Program-made: the position numbers and the translations under genes | DNA from: an uncultured Chloroflexota bacterium | GTDB taxonomy: Bacteria; Chloroflexota; UBA11872 | Length of the DNA: 64,000 nt | Assembly (NCBI GenBank): GCA_958296175.1 | Contig: OY282448.1 | Location: 1,922,472 to 1,986,471, forward strand | Direction of reading: 5' to 3' | Shown here: positions 9,020-17,417 of the stretch, piece by piece | Numbering within the stretch: the first letter of the stretch is position 1 | Layout of the letters: each line of letters starts with the position of its first letter | Notes under the pieces: generated by a model | Told to the model about the DNA's origin: nothing | The model's input: the letters and a program-made list of their open reading frames with translations, nothing else | The model's database searches: none

Positions 9020-9522
9020 CGCGCGGAAAACGCCTCGGCCAGCCCGCGGGCCGCACGGTCGAACGGCTCGGTTGCCAGCCGCCGGTTATCGAGCGCCGTC
9101 CACAGCCGCTGCGCCGCTGTATCAGGCGCCGGCGGCTGCCCCGCCCAGCGCATCTGCACGCCTCCGTCGTCTGGGCGGATAATGCGGCACACGGGCACGG
9201 CAACGTCTAAGTCCTCGCGAAACACGCTGGACGGCGTTTCGCTGGCCAGGGCGAGCAACAGCCTCGGCGCCTTGGCGCCCTCCGCAAAGAGCGCCGCGGC
9301 CAGGCCCGTCACGGCGCGCCGCCGCGCATCGCCGGGACGCCAGAGCAGCGGCGCAGCCGCGTCGATTCGGGTGAAGCTGAAGTTTATCGGCTCGCCGCGC
9401 ACATTGACGCAGAACAGACATCCTCGCAGACCCTTCAACCTCGGCTCGTCGATAAATCGAAGATAGCCGGCCAACCCAAGCGCGTCGTCTTCTGCGCTGC
9501 GGTCACGAAATGGGACAGCCAT
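9016..9522 (-). CDS. Unknown 168-residue protein of the SNF2/ATPase operon
   Basis: I do not recognise a family. The protein opens with 'MAVPFRDRSAEDDALGLAGYL', continues with a possible alpha/beta core ('GCLFCVNVRGEPINFSFTRI', 'RLLLALASETPSS', 'VPVCRIIRP') and ends in Ala/Arg-rich helix. It has only three Cys and no metal or nucleotide motif that I can see. It starts 6 bp after the ATPase gene and overlaps the SNF2 start by 4 nt, so it is an integral operon member. It could be a substrate-recognition or adaptor subunit for the helicase; that is inference only. Confidence 0.7.
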   Translation of the reverse strand: MAVPFRDRSAEDDALGLAGYLRFIDEPRLKGLRGCLFCVNVRGEPINFSFTRIDAAAPLLWRPGDARRRAVTGLAAALFAEGAKAPRLLLALASETPSSVFREDLDVAVPVCRIIRPDDGGVQMRWAGQPPAPDTAAQRLWTALDNRRLATEPFDRAARGLAEAFSAR

Positions 9523-9528
9523 AGCGGC

Positions 9529-10791
9529 CTACGGCGACGTTTCTGACGACTCCCGAGCCGGCGTGTCCCGAAGACCGTCGGCTTCGGAATACGTATGCTG
9601 CAACTCATGCGCCTCGATGCCGAGCTCCTCGCCCGGGTAGAGCCGCTTGAGGTCCCAGGCATTGATCCAGAATCTGACGAACGACCGCATGCGCCGCGAC
9701 GCCGCTTGCGTAGGCGAGGGGACGTCGGGCGGTTCCCATGCGTAAGCTGTGGCGTGGACCTCCTTCAGCCGCGCATAGGTGCGCTGCAGTGTCTCGTCGT
9801 CAGGCGGGTCGAGCCTCAGCGCCTGGCGCTCGATAACGTTCATCCCAGTCTCCGCCCAGCTCGCGCGCTCGCTGTAGAGCCTATGGCTTTGGAGTCTGGG
9901 TGCGATGTTATCCATGTCGCCTTTTTCTCGCAGGATTACCGTGACGAAGTCGTCGGTAATTGCCGCCACGACGGTCAGACCGGGGTAGTGCTGCCCCTTG
10001 ACGCGCCCCAGCCAGCGCGCCAGTTCGGCGTACGACCGTCCGCGCTGCAAGACGCTGTAGCGGCCGATCAGTTCGACCTCGTCGATCAGCCAGACCCAGC
10101 CGCGGTAGCCAGCGCCGAGCATGAGCCGTGCGGCGAACCGCGGCCGCTGGAGCGCCAGTTCACGGATGGGAACCGCGCGGATTGGAAAGTTGGCGACCTC
10201 GTTGAGCTCCCGCAGGCCTTTGCGGACGTCGGAGACCAGAATGCGTTCCCCAGACCAGAAGCTCGTAATTTTCTCGACGAGTTCGGGGTCGTTTCGAAGG
10301 TTCTCATGCAAATGCAGCGTGGCCGGGAACAACGGGGCGATCCCGCTTTCCGCGCTGCGGGCCCAGAGGTAGAAATCCGAATAGACCTGGCGCGGCGGAT
10401 CCAGTCGCAGCGAGACCTCTTGGATTGCCTGCCCGTGCCGTCCAGGCACGACGGCCGCTTCGATGGCTGCCCGATAGACCTTTTCGGGATCGTAGAGCGG
10501 TGTCTCCTTGCTGATCACGATGCGACTGCAGACGTAATTCCGCTCCAGCGCCAGGTTTTCGAGGTATTGAAAGAGATGCGACTTTCCGGTACCGAAGTCG
10601 CCCGCGACCAGCAATCCGTGCGCCTCCGACGGAGAGCGTGCGACAGCGTCGAGCTGCTGCAGGAAGCGGCGCTCGGCCTCTGGCTGATTGCAGCCAAGCA
10701 CGCGAACCGCATCACCGTTCGGCACGCCGTTGCGCAGCGCTTCCAGCGCCCGGCGCTGCCCCACGATCTCCTGGGTCGGTTCTTCCCTCAT
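9529..10791 (-). CDS. P-loop ATPase resembling BREX BrxD-type (DUF2791-like) ATP-binding proteins
   Basis: 420 residues. An N-terminal helix 'IVGQRRALEALRNG' precedes Walker A 'GDFGTGKSHLFQYLENLAL' (from residue 64). Walker B 'WVWLIDEVELIGRY' lies near 232-241, and 'LTVVAAITDDF' is a likely sensor strand. The 'G(D/E)(F/Y)G(T/S)GK(S/T)H' P-loop followed by a long helical lid is the pattern of the AAA-like proteins annotated as BREX ATP-binding domain proteins. The ATG overlaps the upstream stop by 4 nt. With its Walker-less neighbour upstream it may form a mixed ATPase assembly that loads or gates the SNF2 motor (inference). Confidence 0.85.
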   Translation of the reverse strand: MREEPTQEIVGQRRALEALRNGVPNGDAVRVLGCNQPEAERRFLQQLDAVARSPSEAHGLLVAGDFGTGKSHLFQYLENLALERNYVCSRIVISKETPLYDPEKVYRAAIEAAVVPGRHGQAIQEVSLRLDPPRQVYSDFYLWARSAESGIAPLFPATLHLHENLRNDPELVEKITSFWSGERILVSDVRKGLRELNEVANFPIRAVPIRELALQRPRFAARLMLGAGYRGWVWLIDEVELIGRYSVLQRGRSYAELARWLGRVKGQHYPGLTVVAAITDDFVTVILREKGDMDNIAPRLQSHRLYSERASWAETGMNVIERQALRLDPPDDETLQRTYARLKEVHATAYAWEPPDVPSPTQAASRRMRSFVRFWINAWDLKRLYPGEELGIEAHELQHTYSEADGLRDTPARESSETSP

Positions 10792-11792
10792 TCGGCGCCT
10801 CCGCCCGTCAGGGACGAAAGCCGAACCAGCGAGGCCATAGGGTTGGCGAGCCGCCGATCACGCACTTCATCGATGACCCTGAATTTGAGAGCGTCGTATT
10901 GCCCGATGCCGCGGCTGCGGGGGGCTTGATCCTCCTCCAGGAACGCAACGTCGGGAACGACGACGATGAGACATCCGTGCATGCGGTCCGTGGCGTCGAT
11001 GAACTGACGCAGCAACTCATAGGCGTCGATTACTGCTGGCTTCGAGTAGTATTGTGCGCCGTCGCGTGGATTGCGCGCAACCGTGAGCCGCGCCGCGTCG
11101 AGCACAAGCAGCAGACCCGGATAGCCGGCGCGGCGCAGCCAGTGCAGCAGAGACTCGAACAAGTGGCGGGCGTTGGTGCGTGTGATCCGGTTGAAGATGC
11201 CGTACTGCCGCACGGCGCTGACGCGGTTGTTGCTCCCATCGAGCCACGCCAGAATCGTCTGGATGCGAATCTCGCCGTCAGCGCCGCCTGTGAGTTCAGC
11301 GAGGCACAACTGCGTCATTGCCACGCGAAAGTCTCGGGACAAGCGGCGATACTTAAAGACGCGTTCCGCGATCACGGGGCGCAGCTCTAGCAGGATCGAG
11401 CTGGGGTCCAGGTTATTTGCTGCGGCCAGCCGCTCCAACAACGGGGCGCCGTCGTCATCCGGAACCGCGAAGCCCGCATCGCGTGCGAGCGTCGCGACGA
11501 CGTGCTGGCTGAGCTGTCTCCAGGGTACCTGCGCGGCGATCGTGAAGAAGAGCTGGTCCATCATGTGGATCCTGGTCTGGGCCGCATCGACCCGGACCAC
11601 CAGGTATCCAAGGTTGCCGCCAGACGCCGCCAGCCCGTGCGTGACCGCTTCCCGCGCCAGCTCGTCGCGCGGGGTCACGATCTTGAGCGCGGACCCGCCG
11701 CCGCGCACGAACGTATCGAGGTACTCTTTCGTTATGACCTCGAGCCAGCCATTGGGACTCATGACCGGCGGTCCGGAATCGCTGTACGTCAT
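10788..11792 (-). CDS. NTPase-like protein without Walker A or B, partner of the BrxD-like ATPase
   Basis: 334 residues. The start 'NGWLEVITKEYLDTFVRGGG' leads into 'SALKIVTP', which sits where a P-loop would be but has no G-x4-GK[ST]. 'GYLVVRVDAAQTRIHMMDQLF' then resembles the strand-helix after a P-loop. The Walker B position reads 'LLLVLDAARLT' (227-236), with the catalytic acid replaced by Ala. The overall order parallels the downstream ATPase, so I read this as a catalytically dead paralogue or structural partner. It overlaps both neighbours by 4 nt. A distant relationship to the BREX ATP-binding family is inferred from this parallel order, not proven. Confidence 0.75.
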   Translation of the reverse strand: MTYSDSGPPVMSPNGWLEVITKEYLDTFVRGGGSALKIVTPRDELAREAVTHGLAASGGNLGYLVVRVDAAQTRIHMMDQLFFTIAAQVPWRQLSQHVVATLARDAGFAVPDDDGAPLLERLAAANNLDPSSILLELRPVIAERVFKYRRLSRDFRVAMTQLCLAELTGGADGEIRIQTILAWLDGSNNRVSAVRQYGIFNRITRTNARHLFESLLHWLRRAGYPGLLLVLDAARLTVARNPRDGAQYYSKPAVIDAYELLRQFIDATDRMHGCLIVVVPDVAFLEEDQAPRSRGIGQYDALKFRVIDEVRDRRLANPMASLVRLSSLTGGGAE

Positions 11793-12688
11793 CGTCGCTG
11801 AAGCTGTGTAAACGAGATCGCGTAGTACTTCACCACTTCTCCATCAGGCCCCACGAACTGCAGCGGTTTCTTCCTCGACTGCCGCGTACCGGTGCTGCCG
11901 GAAAATGCGACTGCCGCTCCGCCGCGTGTCTGCCGCACGCCGCTGTGATCCAGCAGATACAAGTCGCGGCAGAATTCCTGCTCGCTGTATTCGCGCCTGA
12001 TGTCGGGAAGACGCGTGAGCCTGTCGTAGATGTCGCGAAGGCTCTCCGGTGTCCCGTATATTTCCATACCTTTCTCAGTGATGTCTTGGTACGTCTTCCA
12101 CAGCGCTTCGACGAACTGCTTGCTGGTGAAACGAGGTCGCTTCGTCTGCTCGCGTCGAAGCACTGAGGCAAGATGCGACGGTCGAATGTTTGCGTTTTGC
12201 TTGCGTTCGATTCGTACGGCGAGCTTATCTGGAAGAATGCGAACGATTGCCGGCGACACCACCAACACGGCGTCTTGCCGCAAGATGGAGAGACCTATGA
12301 GCTTGCCTTCATAGATCAGCTCCTGGTCGTAGGCATCCCGAAGGTAGGCTTCCTCTTCCTCGGGGTCGAACGGCCAGGCGTCCGCAGCGTTCGCCACTGC
12401 CTGACGAGCCGCGCCGCTGGCCTCGGACAGTCGCTCGCAGGCGCCGCGCAGCCCGGAAATGTTCCCGGTCTTGGCGGCCCGTTGCAGCGCCCGCGCCCGC
12501 GCTCCGAGCTGCTGTGCCGCCTTGGCGGCGGCTTGGGCGAGTTCTTCGACGCGCTCGAATCCCTCCTCGAACGTCGGCGTCTGCTCGTCCGCGGGCCGTG
12601 CTTCCCTGTCGTGCCCGCCGTCGACTGGCTCGGCTGATCCGGCGCCGGGATTCGTCTCGGTATTCAGCGCAAAGCTCGCCTGCCGCAT
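11789..12688 (-). CDS. Coiled-coil and helical protein of unknown function, first gene of the five-gene operon
   Basis: The chosen ATG at 12688 gives 299 residues; the frame stays open further upstream, but that sequence reads as intergenic. Residues about 38-105 form an Ala/Glu/Arg-rich helical stretch likely to be coiled coil. Then 'AWPFDPEEEEAYLRDAYDQE' leads to a compact domain with 'IRPSHLASVLRREQTKRPRF' and 'TSKQFVEALWKTYQDI', which looks like a winged-helix-like helical bundle. No enzyme motif and no TerB motif is visible. The base composition is lower in GC than its surroundings. It could be the sensor or DNA-binding subunit of the operon; this is speculation. Confidence 0.7.
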   Translation of the reverse strand: MRQASFALNTETNPGAGSAEPVDGGHDREARPADEQTPTFEEGFERVEELAQAAAKAAQQLGARARALQRAAKTGNISGLRGACERLSEASGAARQAVANAADAWPFDPEEEEAYLRDAYDQELIYEGKLIGLSILRQDAVLVVSPAIVRILPDKLAVRIERKQNANIRPSHLASVLRREQTKRPRFTSKQFVEALWKTYQDITEKGMEIYGTPESLRDIYDRLTRLPDIRREYSEQEFCRDLYLLDHSGVRQTRGGAAVAFSGSTGTRQSRKKPLQFVGPDGEVVKYYAISFTQLQRR

Positions 12689-12700
12689 CTGACTCGGCAA

Positions 12701-12706
12701 ACTATA
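12701..12706 (-). promoter_or_regulatory. Possible -10 element for the five-gene operon
   Basis: On the minus strand the hexamer TATAGT lies 12 nt before the ATG at 12688, in an AT-richer pocket between this operon and the divergent kinase gene. It would give a very short leader (about 5 nt). No convincing TTGACA-like -35 is seen 16-18 bp upstream, and no Shine-Dalgarno sequence precedes the ATG. The gap 12689-12938 shows nothing else recognisable. Confidence 0.3.
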
Positions 12707-12938
12707 CACGATTGCGCCGCCGCGGCTCGCGCGGGCATGCGCCGAACTCTCGGGCCGCGCCCGCAGAATGCCTCGAAGAACGAGGCGGACGCGCGCCTTC
12801 CCTGGAAGACTGCGCCGTCCGCGCTCCTCCCCGCGCCGTCTTTGCGCCTGCACGAGAGAGGATGATGAGGTCTGCGTCGGAAGCGTGGCGGCAGGTTGGC
12901 GGGCGAATGGCGGGATTGGGCGCGGGCTGGTCCGAGCG

Positions 12939-14165
12939 ATGATGCGCTGGGCGGTGATTGCGGATGATCTGACGGGGGCGCTCGACACGGCCCTGCAGTT
13001 CCAGCAGGCCGGGTGGCGCGCGCTGGTGTCCACGCGCCCGGGCGTCTGGCCGGACGAGGGCGAGGTTCGGGCGCTGAGCACCGAGTCCAGGCACCTGCCG
13101 GCGGCGGCCGCTGCGGCGTGCGTCCTAGCTGCGGCGCACGATCTGCGGGGCGGCCCCGCGCTGCGCGTCTACAAGAAGACCGACTCGCTGCTGCGCGGCA
13201 ACGTTGGGGCCGAGCTGCGGGCTGTGCGGCAGGCGCTGGGGCAGGCGCCGTTGGTGTTCGCGCCGGCCTTTCCCGCCGGCGGGCGCACCACGGTCGACGG
13301 CGTGCAGCGGCTGCACGGCGCGCCGGTGGCCCAGGCGCTGCCGGGCCGCGACCCGCGCGCGCCCGTGACAGAGTCGCGCGTGCCGACGTTGCTGCAGTCG
13401 TCGACCGACCTGTCGGTCGCGTCCGTGCCGCTGGCCGTCGTGCGCCGCGGCGCGCCAGCCGTTGCGGCGGCGCTGCATGAAGCCAAGCGCGCAGGGTGCG
13501 GCGTGGTCGTGCCCGACGCGGCAAGCGACGACGATCTGCATGCCGTCGCGCTGGCCGTGGACCTGGCCGGCCTGGGCGGGGTGAGCGCAGGCTCGGCCGG
13601 TCTGGCCGCGCGCCTCGCTTTCCAAAGCCGCGGTGCCGGGGCGCACGCTGCGCGAACAGGCGCAGCGTGCGCGGCCGCCGTGATCGGAACCCCCAGCCCT
13701 CACACCCAGGCCCAGGCCGCCCGCGCCGTGGACGCCGGGGCGCGGCTGGTTCGCGTTCGGACCGTCGGCAGCGTCCGTGCGGTGGTTCGGCAAGCCCAGC
13801 GCGCCTGGGACGCGGGCCGCGACGTAGTTTTCGACGCCGTGATCCAGAGCGGCGCGCCCGGCGAGCCTCGACGCCGTGCACAGATGCGCCGCATCAGCGC
13901 CCTGAGCCGCGCCTTGCTGAGCGGCGCGCCGGGCGTCGGACTGGCGCTCAGCGGCGGAGACACCGCCCGCGCCGCGTTGGAAGGCATGGACGTCCAGTCC
14001 ATCGAGATCACCGGCGAAGTCACGTGGGGCGTTCCCATCGGCCTGGCGAAGCGGGGACCGCTCCCGATCGCCTCCATCGTGACCAAAGGCGGGGCGATGG
14101 GCGGCCCGGAGGCCTTGATCGAAGCGTTCGCGCGCCTGAAACGCGGCGATCCACAGGCACAATGA
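12939..14165 (+). CDS. Four-carbon acid sugar kinase family protein (DUF1537; D-threonate/erythronate kinase type)
   Basis: 408 residues starting at tandem ATGs (12939/12942): 'MMRWAVIADDLTGALDTALQF', the signature N-terminus of the OtnK/DtnK family. 'VYKKTDSLLRGNVGAEL' and 'FAPAFPAGGRTTVDGV' are the substrate-binding loops. The C-terminal nucleotide domain has 'LALSGGDTARAALEGM' and 'PIASIVTKGGAMGGPEAL'. The family phosphorylates D-threonate, D-erythronate or related sugar acids at O4. The next gene, 46 bp downstream, is a PdxA-type dehydrogenase, which in known pathways oxidises and decarboxylates the 4-phosphate to dihydroxyacetone phosphate. The pair therefore supports a sugar-acid catabolic role. 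It is divergent from the SNF2 operon. Confidence 0.88.
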   Translation: MMRWAVIADDLTGALDTALQFQQAGWRALVSTRPGVWPDEGEVRALSTESRHLPAAAAAACVLAAAHDLRGGPALRVYKKTDSLLRGNVGAELRAVRQALGQAPLVFAPAFPAGGRTTVDGVQRLHGAPVAQALPGRDPRAPVTESRVPTLLQSSTDLSVASVPLAVVRRGAPAVAAALHEAKRAGCGVVVPDAASDDDLHAVALAVDLAGLGGVSAGSAGLAARLAFQSRGAGAHAARTGAACAAAVIGTPSPHTQAQAARAVDAGARLVRVRTVGSVRAVVRQAQRAWDAGRDVVFDAVIQSGAPGEPRRRAQMRRISALSRALLSGAPGVGLALSGGDTARAALEGMDVQSIEITGEVTWGVPIGLAKRGPLPIASIVTKGGAMGGPEALIEAFARLKRGDPQAQ

Positions 14166-14211
14166 GGCGCCCGCATCCCAGCCAACCGGCACAATCCCCT
14201 CGATCCGCGCG

Positions 14212-15228
14212 ATGACCACCCCCGCTCCCCCGCGCATCGCCGTCACCATGGGCGACCCGGCCGGCATCGGCCCCGAAATCGTGGTGAAGGCGCTGGCGAA
14301 CCTGCCGGCAACGGCCGCATCCCGCCCCCTGGTGGTGGGCGATCTGGCCGTGATGCGGCGCGAGGCGGCAAAGCTCGGCCGGCGAGTCCGCGCCGTCGAC
14401 GCGGGTCCCGCGGGGCGGTCGCCGGACGACCTGGAGGTCCACGACCCCTGGCGGCGCGACCTGTCCGACCTGCCCTACGGCCAGGTCAGCGCGCGTGCGG
14501 GCGAAGCTGCGGCCACGGCCGTCATCGAGGCGGCCACGCTGGCGCTGGACGGCCGCGTCGACGCCATCGTGACCGCGCCCATCAACAAGGCCGCCATGAA
14601 CGCGGCCGGCTACCGCTATGCGGGGCATACCGAGTTGCTGGCCGACCTGACCAAGTCGCCCGGCGCGCGCATGCTGCTGGTCGCTCCCGGGCTGCGCGTC
14701 ATTCACAACAGCACGCACGTCTCGCTGCGCGAGGCCATCCGGCGCGTGACGCCGGCGAACGTCAGGCACGCGATCCAGCTGCTGGACGACGCTTTGCAGG
14801 CCATGGGCGCGGCGGCGCCGCGCATCGCCGTGTGCGGCTTGAACCCGCACGCCGGCGAGGGCGGACTCTTTGGCAGCGAGGACGACGCCCGCATCCGGCC
14901 CGCCGTCCAGCGCGCGTGCAGCGAGGGCATCGACGCCGTCGGACCCGAGCCGGCGGATACGGTCTTCAACCGCGCCCGCAACGGCGAGTTCGACGGCGTG
15001 GTGGCCATGTACCACGACCAGGGGCACGTGGCGGTGAAAGTGGCGGGGTTCTTCGACGGCGTGAACGTGTCGCTGGGACTTCCGATCGTCCGCACCAGCG
15101 TGGATCACGGCACCGCCTTCGACATTGCCGGCCGCGGCGCGGCGCGAGCGGATAGTATGGAGCTGGCAATCGACATTGCCGCCGCGATGGCCGCGCGCCG
15201 TCGGCCCGCGTCGGCGCCGCCTACCTGA
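14212..15228 (+). CDS. pdxA2: PdxA-family 4-phospho-sugar-acid dehydrogenase (PdxA2 type)
   Basis: 338 residues. 'IAVTMGDPAGIGPEIVVKAL' at the N-terminus, 'APINKAAMNAAGYRYAGHTE' (active-site Lys and His), 'HVSLREAIRRVTP' and 'AMYHDQGHVAVKV' (metal His) are all family hallmarks. PdxA itself acts in vitamin B6 synthesis, but the PdxA2 branch oxidises 4-phospho-D-threonate or -erythronate. Being directly behind the DUF1537 kinase argues for the PdxA2 role. No other B6 gene is nearby, although a biosynthetic role is not excluded from sequence alone. Confidence 0.88.
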   Translation: MTTPAPPRIAVTMGDPAGIGPEIVVKALANLPATAASRPLVVGDLAVMRREAAKLGRRVRAVDAGPAGRSPDDLEVHDPWRRDLSDLPYGQVSARAGEAAATAVIEAATLALDGRVDAIVTAPINKAAMNAAGYRYAGHTELLADLTKSPGARMLLVAPGLRVIHNSTHVSLREAIRRVTPANVRHAIQLLDDALQAMGAAAPRIAVCGLNPHAGEGGLFGSEDDARIRPAVQRACSEGIDAVGPEPADTVFNRARNGEFDGVVAMYHDQGHVAVKVAGFFDGVNVSLGLPIVRTSVDHGTAFDIAGRGAARADSMELAIDIAAAMAARRRPASAPPT

Positions 15229-15244
15229 TGGAGACCTTTGCAAT

Positions 15245-15350
15245 CCCCGTCATTCCAGCGAATAGCCCGCCCCGTCCTAGATTCTGGGCCGCAATCCAGG
15301 AGGCCCGAGGTTCACCGTTCCAGGAACTGGTTCGTCGACACCGATCCCCT
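15245..15350 (+). repeat. Dispersed intergenic repeat, copy A
   Basis: This stretch shares most of its bases with 44205-44285. Both start CCCCGTCATTCC and continue through ATCCAG-n-AGGC-n-CGAGGT, then the segment GGAACTG-n-TTCGTCGACACCG and TCCC. Copy A carries about 25 extra bases in its first third, where copy B has a short GCCGGA-type palindrome. It lies between pdxA2 and secG and looks like a decayed REP/MITE-type element. Confidence 0.6.
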
Positions 15351-15382
15351 CGCGTGGGAGTTACGCAAAGGTCCTTGATGGA

Positions 15383-15604
15383 ATGAACACCGCGCTGCAG
15401 TTGGCTCAATTGATTCTGGCCGTGGTCGTGATTGCCGCGGTGCTGGTGCAGCTGCGCAACACGGGCATGGGTTCGGCCCTGGGCGGGAGCGACAGCTCGT
15501 TCTTTCACGCCCGGCGCGGCATCGACCGGCTGACCTTCAACTTCACCATCGGCGCATCATTCCTCTTCTTTTTCGTCTCCATCCTCGCCGCCGTTCTCCA
15601 ATAA
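15383..15604 (+). CDS. secG: Preprotein translocase subunit SecG
   Basis: 73 residues with two membrane helices ('LAQLILAVVVIAAVLVQL' and 'NFTIGASFLFFFVSILAAVL') joined by 'RNTGMGSALGGSDSSFFHAR', the typical SecG G-S-x-L-G-G-x-x-x-x-F loop. This is normal length for the family. It is the small accessory subunit of the SecYEG channel in the cytoplasmic membrane. Its last 48 bases overlap, tail to tail, the end of the nuclease gene on the other strand, so the 3' ends must be read through each other. Confidence 0.92.
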   Translation: MNTALQLAQLILAVVVIAAVLVQLRNTGMGSALGGSDSSFFHARRGIDRLTFNFTIGASFLFFFVSILAAVLQ

Positions 15605-16429
15605 CTCGCGCCGCGCCAGCGACGCCTCGCAGGTGCGGCCGTAGGCGCAGCGGCGGCAGGTCGACGGGTCGGGGTCTCCCGCCGCCTGCGTCCAATACGG
15701 CTCGAACGCCTCCGCCTCGATGCCGGCGATAATGTCGGACGCGCGCGCCGCGAAGTCTTCCAGGTCCGCCCGCCCGAACTTCCGCTCGAACTGCTGCACG
15801 GACGGCGGGTCGCCGCGCACCAGCACGTCCACGCGCACCGTGGGAACGAAGAACGGTGCCGGCAGCTCGCCCGGCCGCACGCGCGACCCGGCCCGGAACG
15901 CCGCGTAGCCAATCGCGTAACAGCGCAGCTGCAGGTCGCGGTCCAGGTACGACGCGGCATAGGGCGTCAGCGACGTTTTGTAGTCGATCACCACGCCGGC
16001 GCTGTCGATCAGGTCTACCGTGCCCACCACCTGCACCGGCAGCCCGGGCACGTCGAACCTGAAGCGGTGCTCGATAAGATGCGGCGAGACGCCGGGAGCG
16101 ACCTGTTCCAGGTACAACCGCAGCGCCGCCAGTCCCGATGCGTACGCCTGCTCGAACTCCGCGGCGCTCGCGTCGGACGAGGCGCCCGGCGGCAGCCGCT
16201 CGTCCCACACGTCGTCGTACACCTCGCAAGCCTCGTCGGCCGAGAACCGCCGCCAGCGGCGTTTGACCGTGAAGACGTGCTCCAGCGCGGCGTGCACGGC
16301 CTGCCCCGCCAGCGAGGCCGGCGAGTCCACGCGCGGCGCGCGGTCGACGTAGCGCAGCCGATACTGCAGCGGGCAGTCGTCGTACGCCCGCAGCCGCGTA
16401 GGCGAGATGGTGCGGATTCGGTGCTGCAC
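15557..16429 (-). CDS. RecB/Cas4-like PD-(D/E)XK nuclease with a predicted iron-sulfur cluster
   Basis: 290 residues. 'SPTRLRAYDDCPLQYRLRYV' gives the first cluster Cys. 'GQAVHAALEHVF' is the conserved His helix, and 'VGTVDLIDSAGVVIDYKTS' provides the Asp and the E/D-x-K of the PD-(D/E)XK core. The C-terminal 'CRRCAYGRTC' supplies three more Cys. This matches single-domain RecB-family exonucleases, usually annotated PDDEXK_1, with a structural 4Fe-4S staple as in AddB and Cas4. No cas genes or AddA are nearby, so a stand-alone repair role is likely. Confidence 0.85.
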   Translation of the reverse strand: MQHRIRTISPTRLRAYDDCPLQYRLRYVDRAPRVDSPASLAGQAVHAALEHVFTVKRRWRRFSADEACEVYDDVWDERLPPGASSDASAAEFEQAYASGLAALRLYLEQVAPGVSPHLIEHRFRFDVPGLPVQVVGTVDLIDSAGVVIDYKTSLTPYAASYLDRDLQLRCYAIGYAAFRAGSRVRPGELPAPFFVPTVRVDVLVRGDPPSVQQFERKFGRADLEDFAARASDIIAGIEAEAFEPYWTQAAGDPDPSTCRRCAYGRTCEASLARRELLENGGEDGDEKEEE

Positions 16430-16531
16430 GTTGCGCTGTCAGCCCTTTCGCGCGCGAGCCGCTCGGTTCCGTCCGGCGCCGTCTGGCGAAGCGCACGCCG
16501 CCGCTGGCGCCTGCGCGGTCGGGCCGCGCGC

Positions 16532-17356
16532 TTAGGCGGCCGCCACCGGATTGCTCAGCACGCCCACGCCTTCCACCTCGATCTCGATCACGTCGCCCGG
16601 CGAGAGACCGGTCGGCCCGGCGGGCGTGCCCGTGTAGATGCAGTCGCCCGGCTCCAGCGTGATGCCTTGCGACGTAAACGCCACCAGCTGCGCCACGCTG
16701 AACAGCAAGTCGGACGTATTGCTGTCCTGCAGCGTCTCGCCGTTCAGCCGCGCGCCGACGTTCAGGTTGGTTGGGTCGAGGTCGGTGGCAATGCAGGGCC
16801 CCAGCGGCGCGAAGGTGTCGAACCCCTTGCCCATCAGCAGCACGCCCGTGGCCATTTCCTTCATCTGCAGGTTGCGCGCGCTCACGTCGTTGCCGCAGCT
16901 GTAGCCCAGCACGTAGTCCAGCGCCTCGTCCTCGCGCACGTTGCGGCAGCGCTTGCCCATCACGGCCACCAGCTCGGCCTCGAAGCTCACTTCGCCAAAC
17001 GGGTCCTCCAGCAGGTCCGGGTCCGTGATGCTCTGGGTGAAGGCGGCCGAGTCGGGCAGCACGATCGGCGCGCCTGGACCGATGACGGCCGAAATCGGCT
17101 TCATGAAGAGCATCGGGAACTTGGGCACCGCGTCCTCGTCGTGGCCTTCCAGGATGTGCGCCAGATAGTTGGCCCCCACCGCAATGAGCTTGCCCGGCTC
17201 CACCGGCGGCAGCAGCTTCAGGTCGTCGACGGTCCCGACCTTTGCGCCCACGTCGTAGTCCCCGAACACGTCGCCGCTCACGGCGTAGACGGCGCCGGTG
17301 TCTTTCAGGGAACCGACGGCAGGCCCCGACGCTGAGGAATAGCGGACGAACTTCAT
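16532..17356 (-). CDS. Fumarylacetoacetate hydrolase (FAH) family protein
   Basis: 274 residues. An N-terminal cap ends at about residue 55, and 'LIAVGANYLAHILEG' starts the catalytic domain. Metal ligands are expected in 'GEVSFEAELVAVMGKRCRNV' and 'SCGNDVSARNLQ', and the C-terminal 'GDCIYTGTPAGPTGLSPGD' closes the active site. Family members hydrolyse or isomerise beta-diketone or 2-oxo acid substrates such as acylpyruvates and homoprotocatechuate intermediates; which one cannot be told. It is the distal gene of the minus-strand run and follows the alpha/beta hydrolase by about 60 bp, which would suit a degradative pathway. Confidence 0.88.
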   Translation of the reverse strand: MKFVRYSSASGPAVGSLKDTGAVYAVSGDVFGDYDVGAKVGTVDDLKLLPPVEPGKLIAVGANYLAHILEGHDEDAVPKFPMLFMKPISAVIGPGAPIVLPDSAAFTQSITDPDLLEDPFGEVSFEAELVAVMGKRCRNVREDEALDYVLGYSCGNDVSARNLQMKEMATGVLLMGKGFDTFAPLGPCIATDLDPTNLNVGARLNGETLQDSNTSDLLFSVAQLVAFTSQGITLEPGDCIYTGTPAGPTGLSPGDVIEIEVEGVGVLSNPVAAA

Positions 17357-17417
17357 TCGATGGCTCCCGTCGGTCGCACGCTCCAGCGGGCGCAGACTAG
17401 CACGAGGCCCGCCGCCG

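Noticed and set aside
7229..12688. Calling the operon BREX, Shango, DISARM or Zorya
   Set aside because: Only the ATPase family (BREX-like) and the SNF2 motor are shared. PglZ, BrxX-type methylase, BrxL, TerB protein, ZorA/B and DrmA/B/C are all absent.
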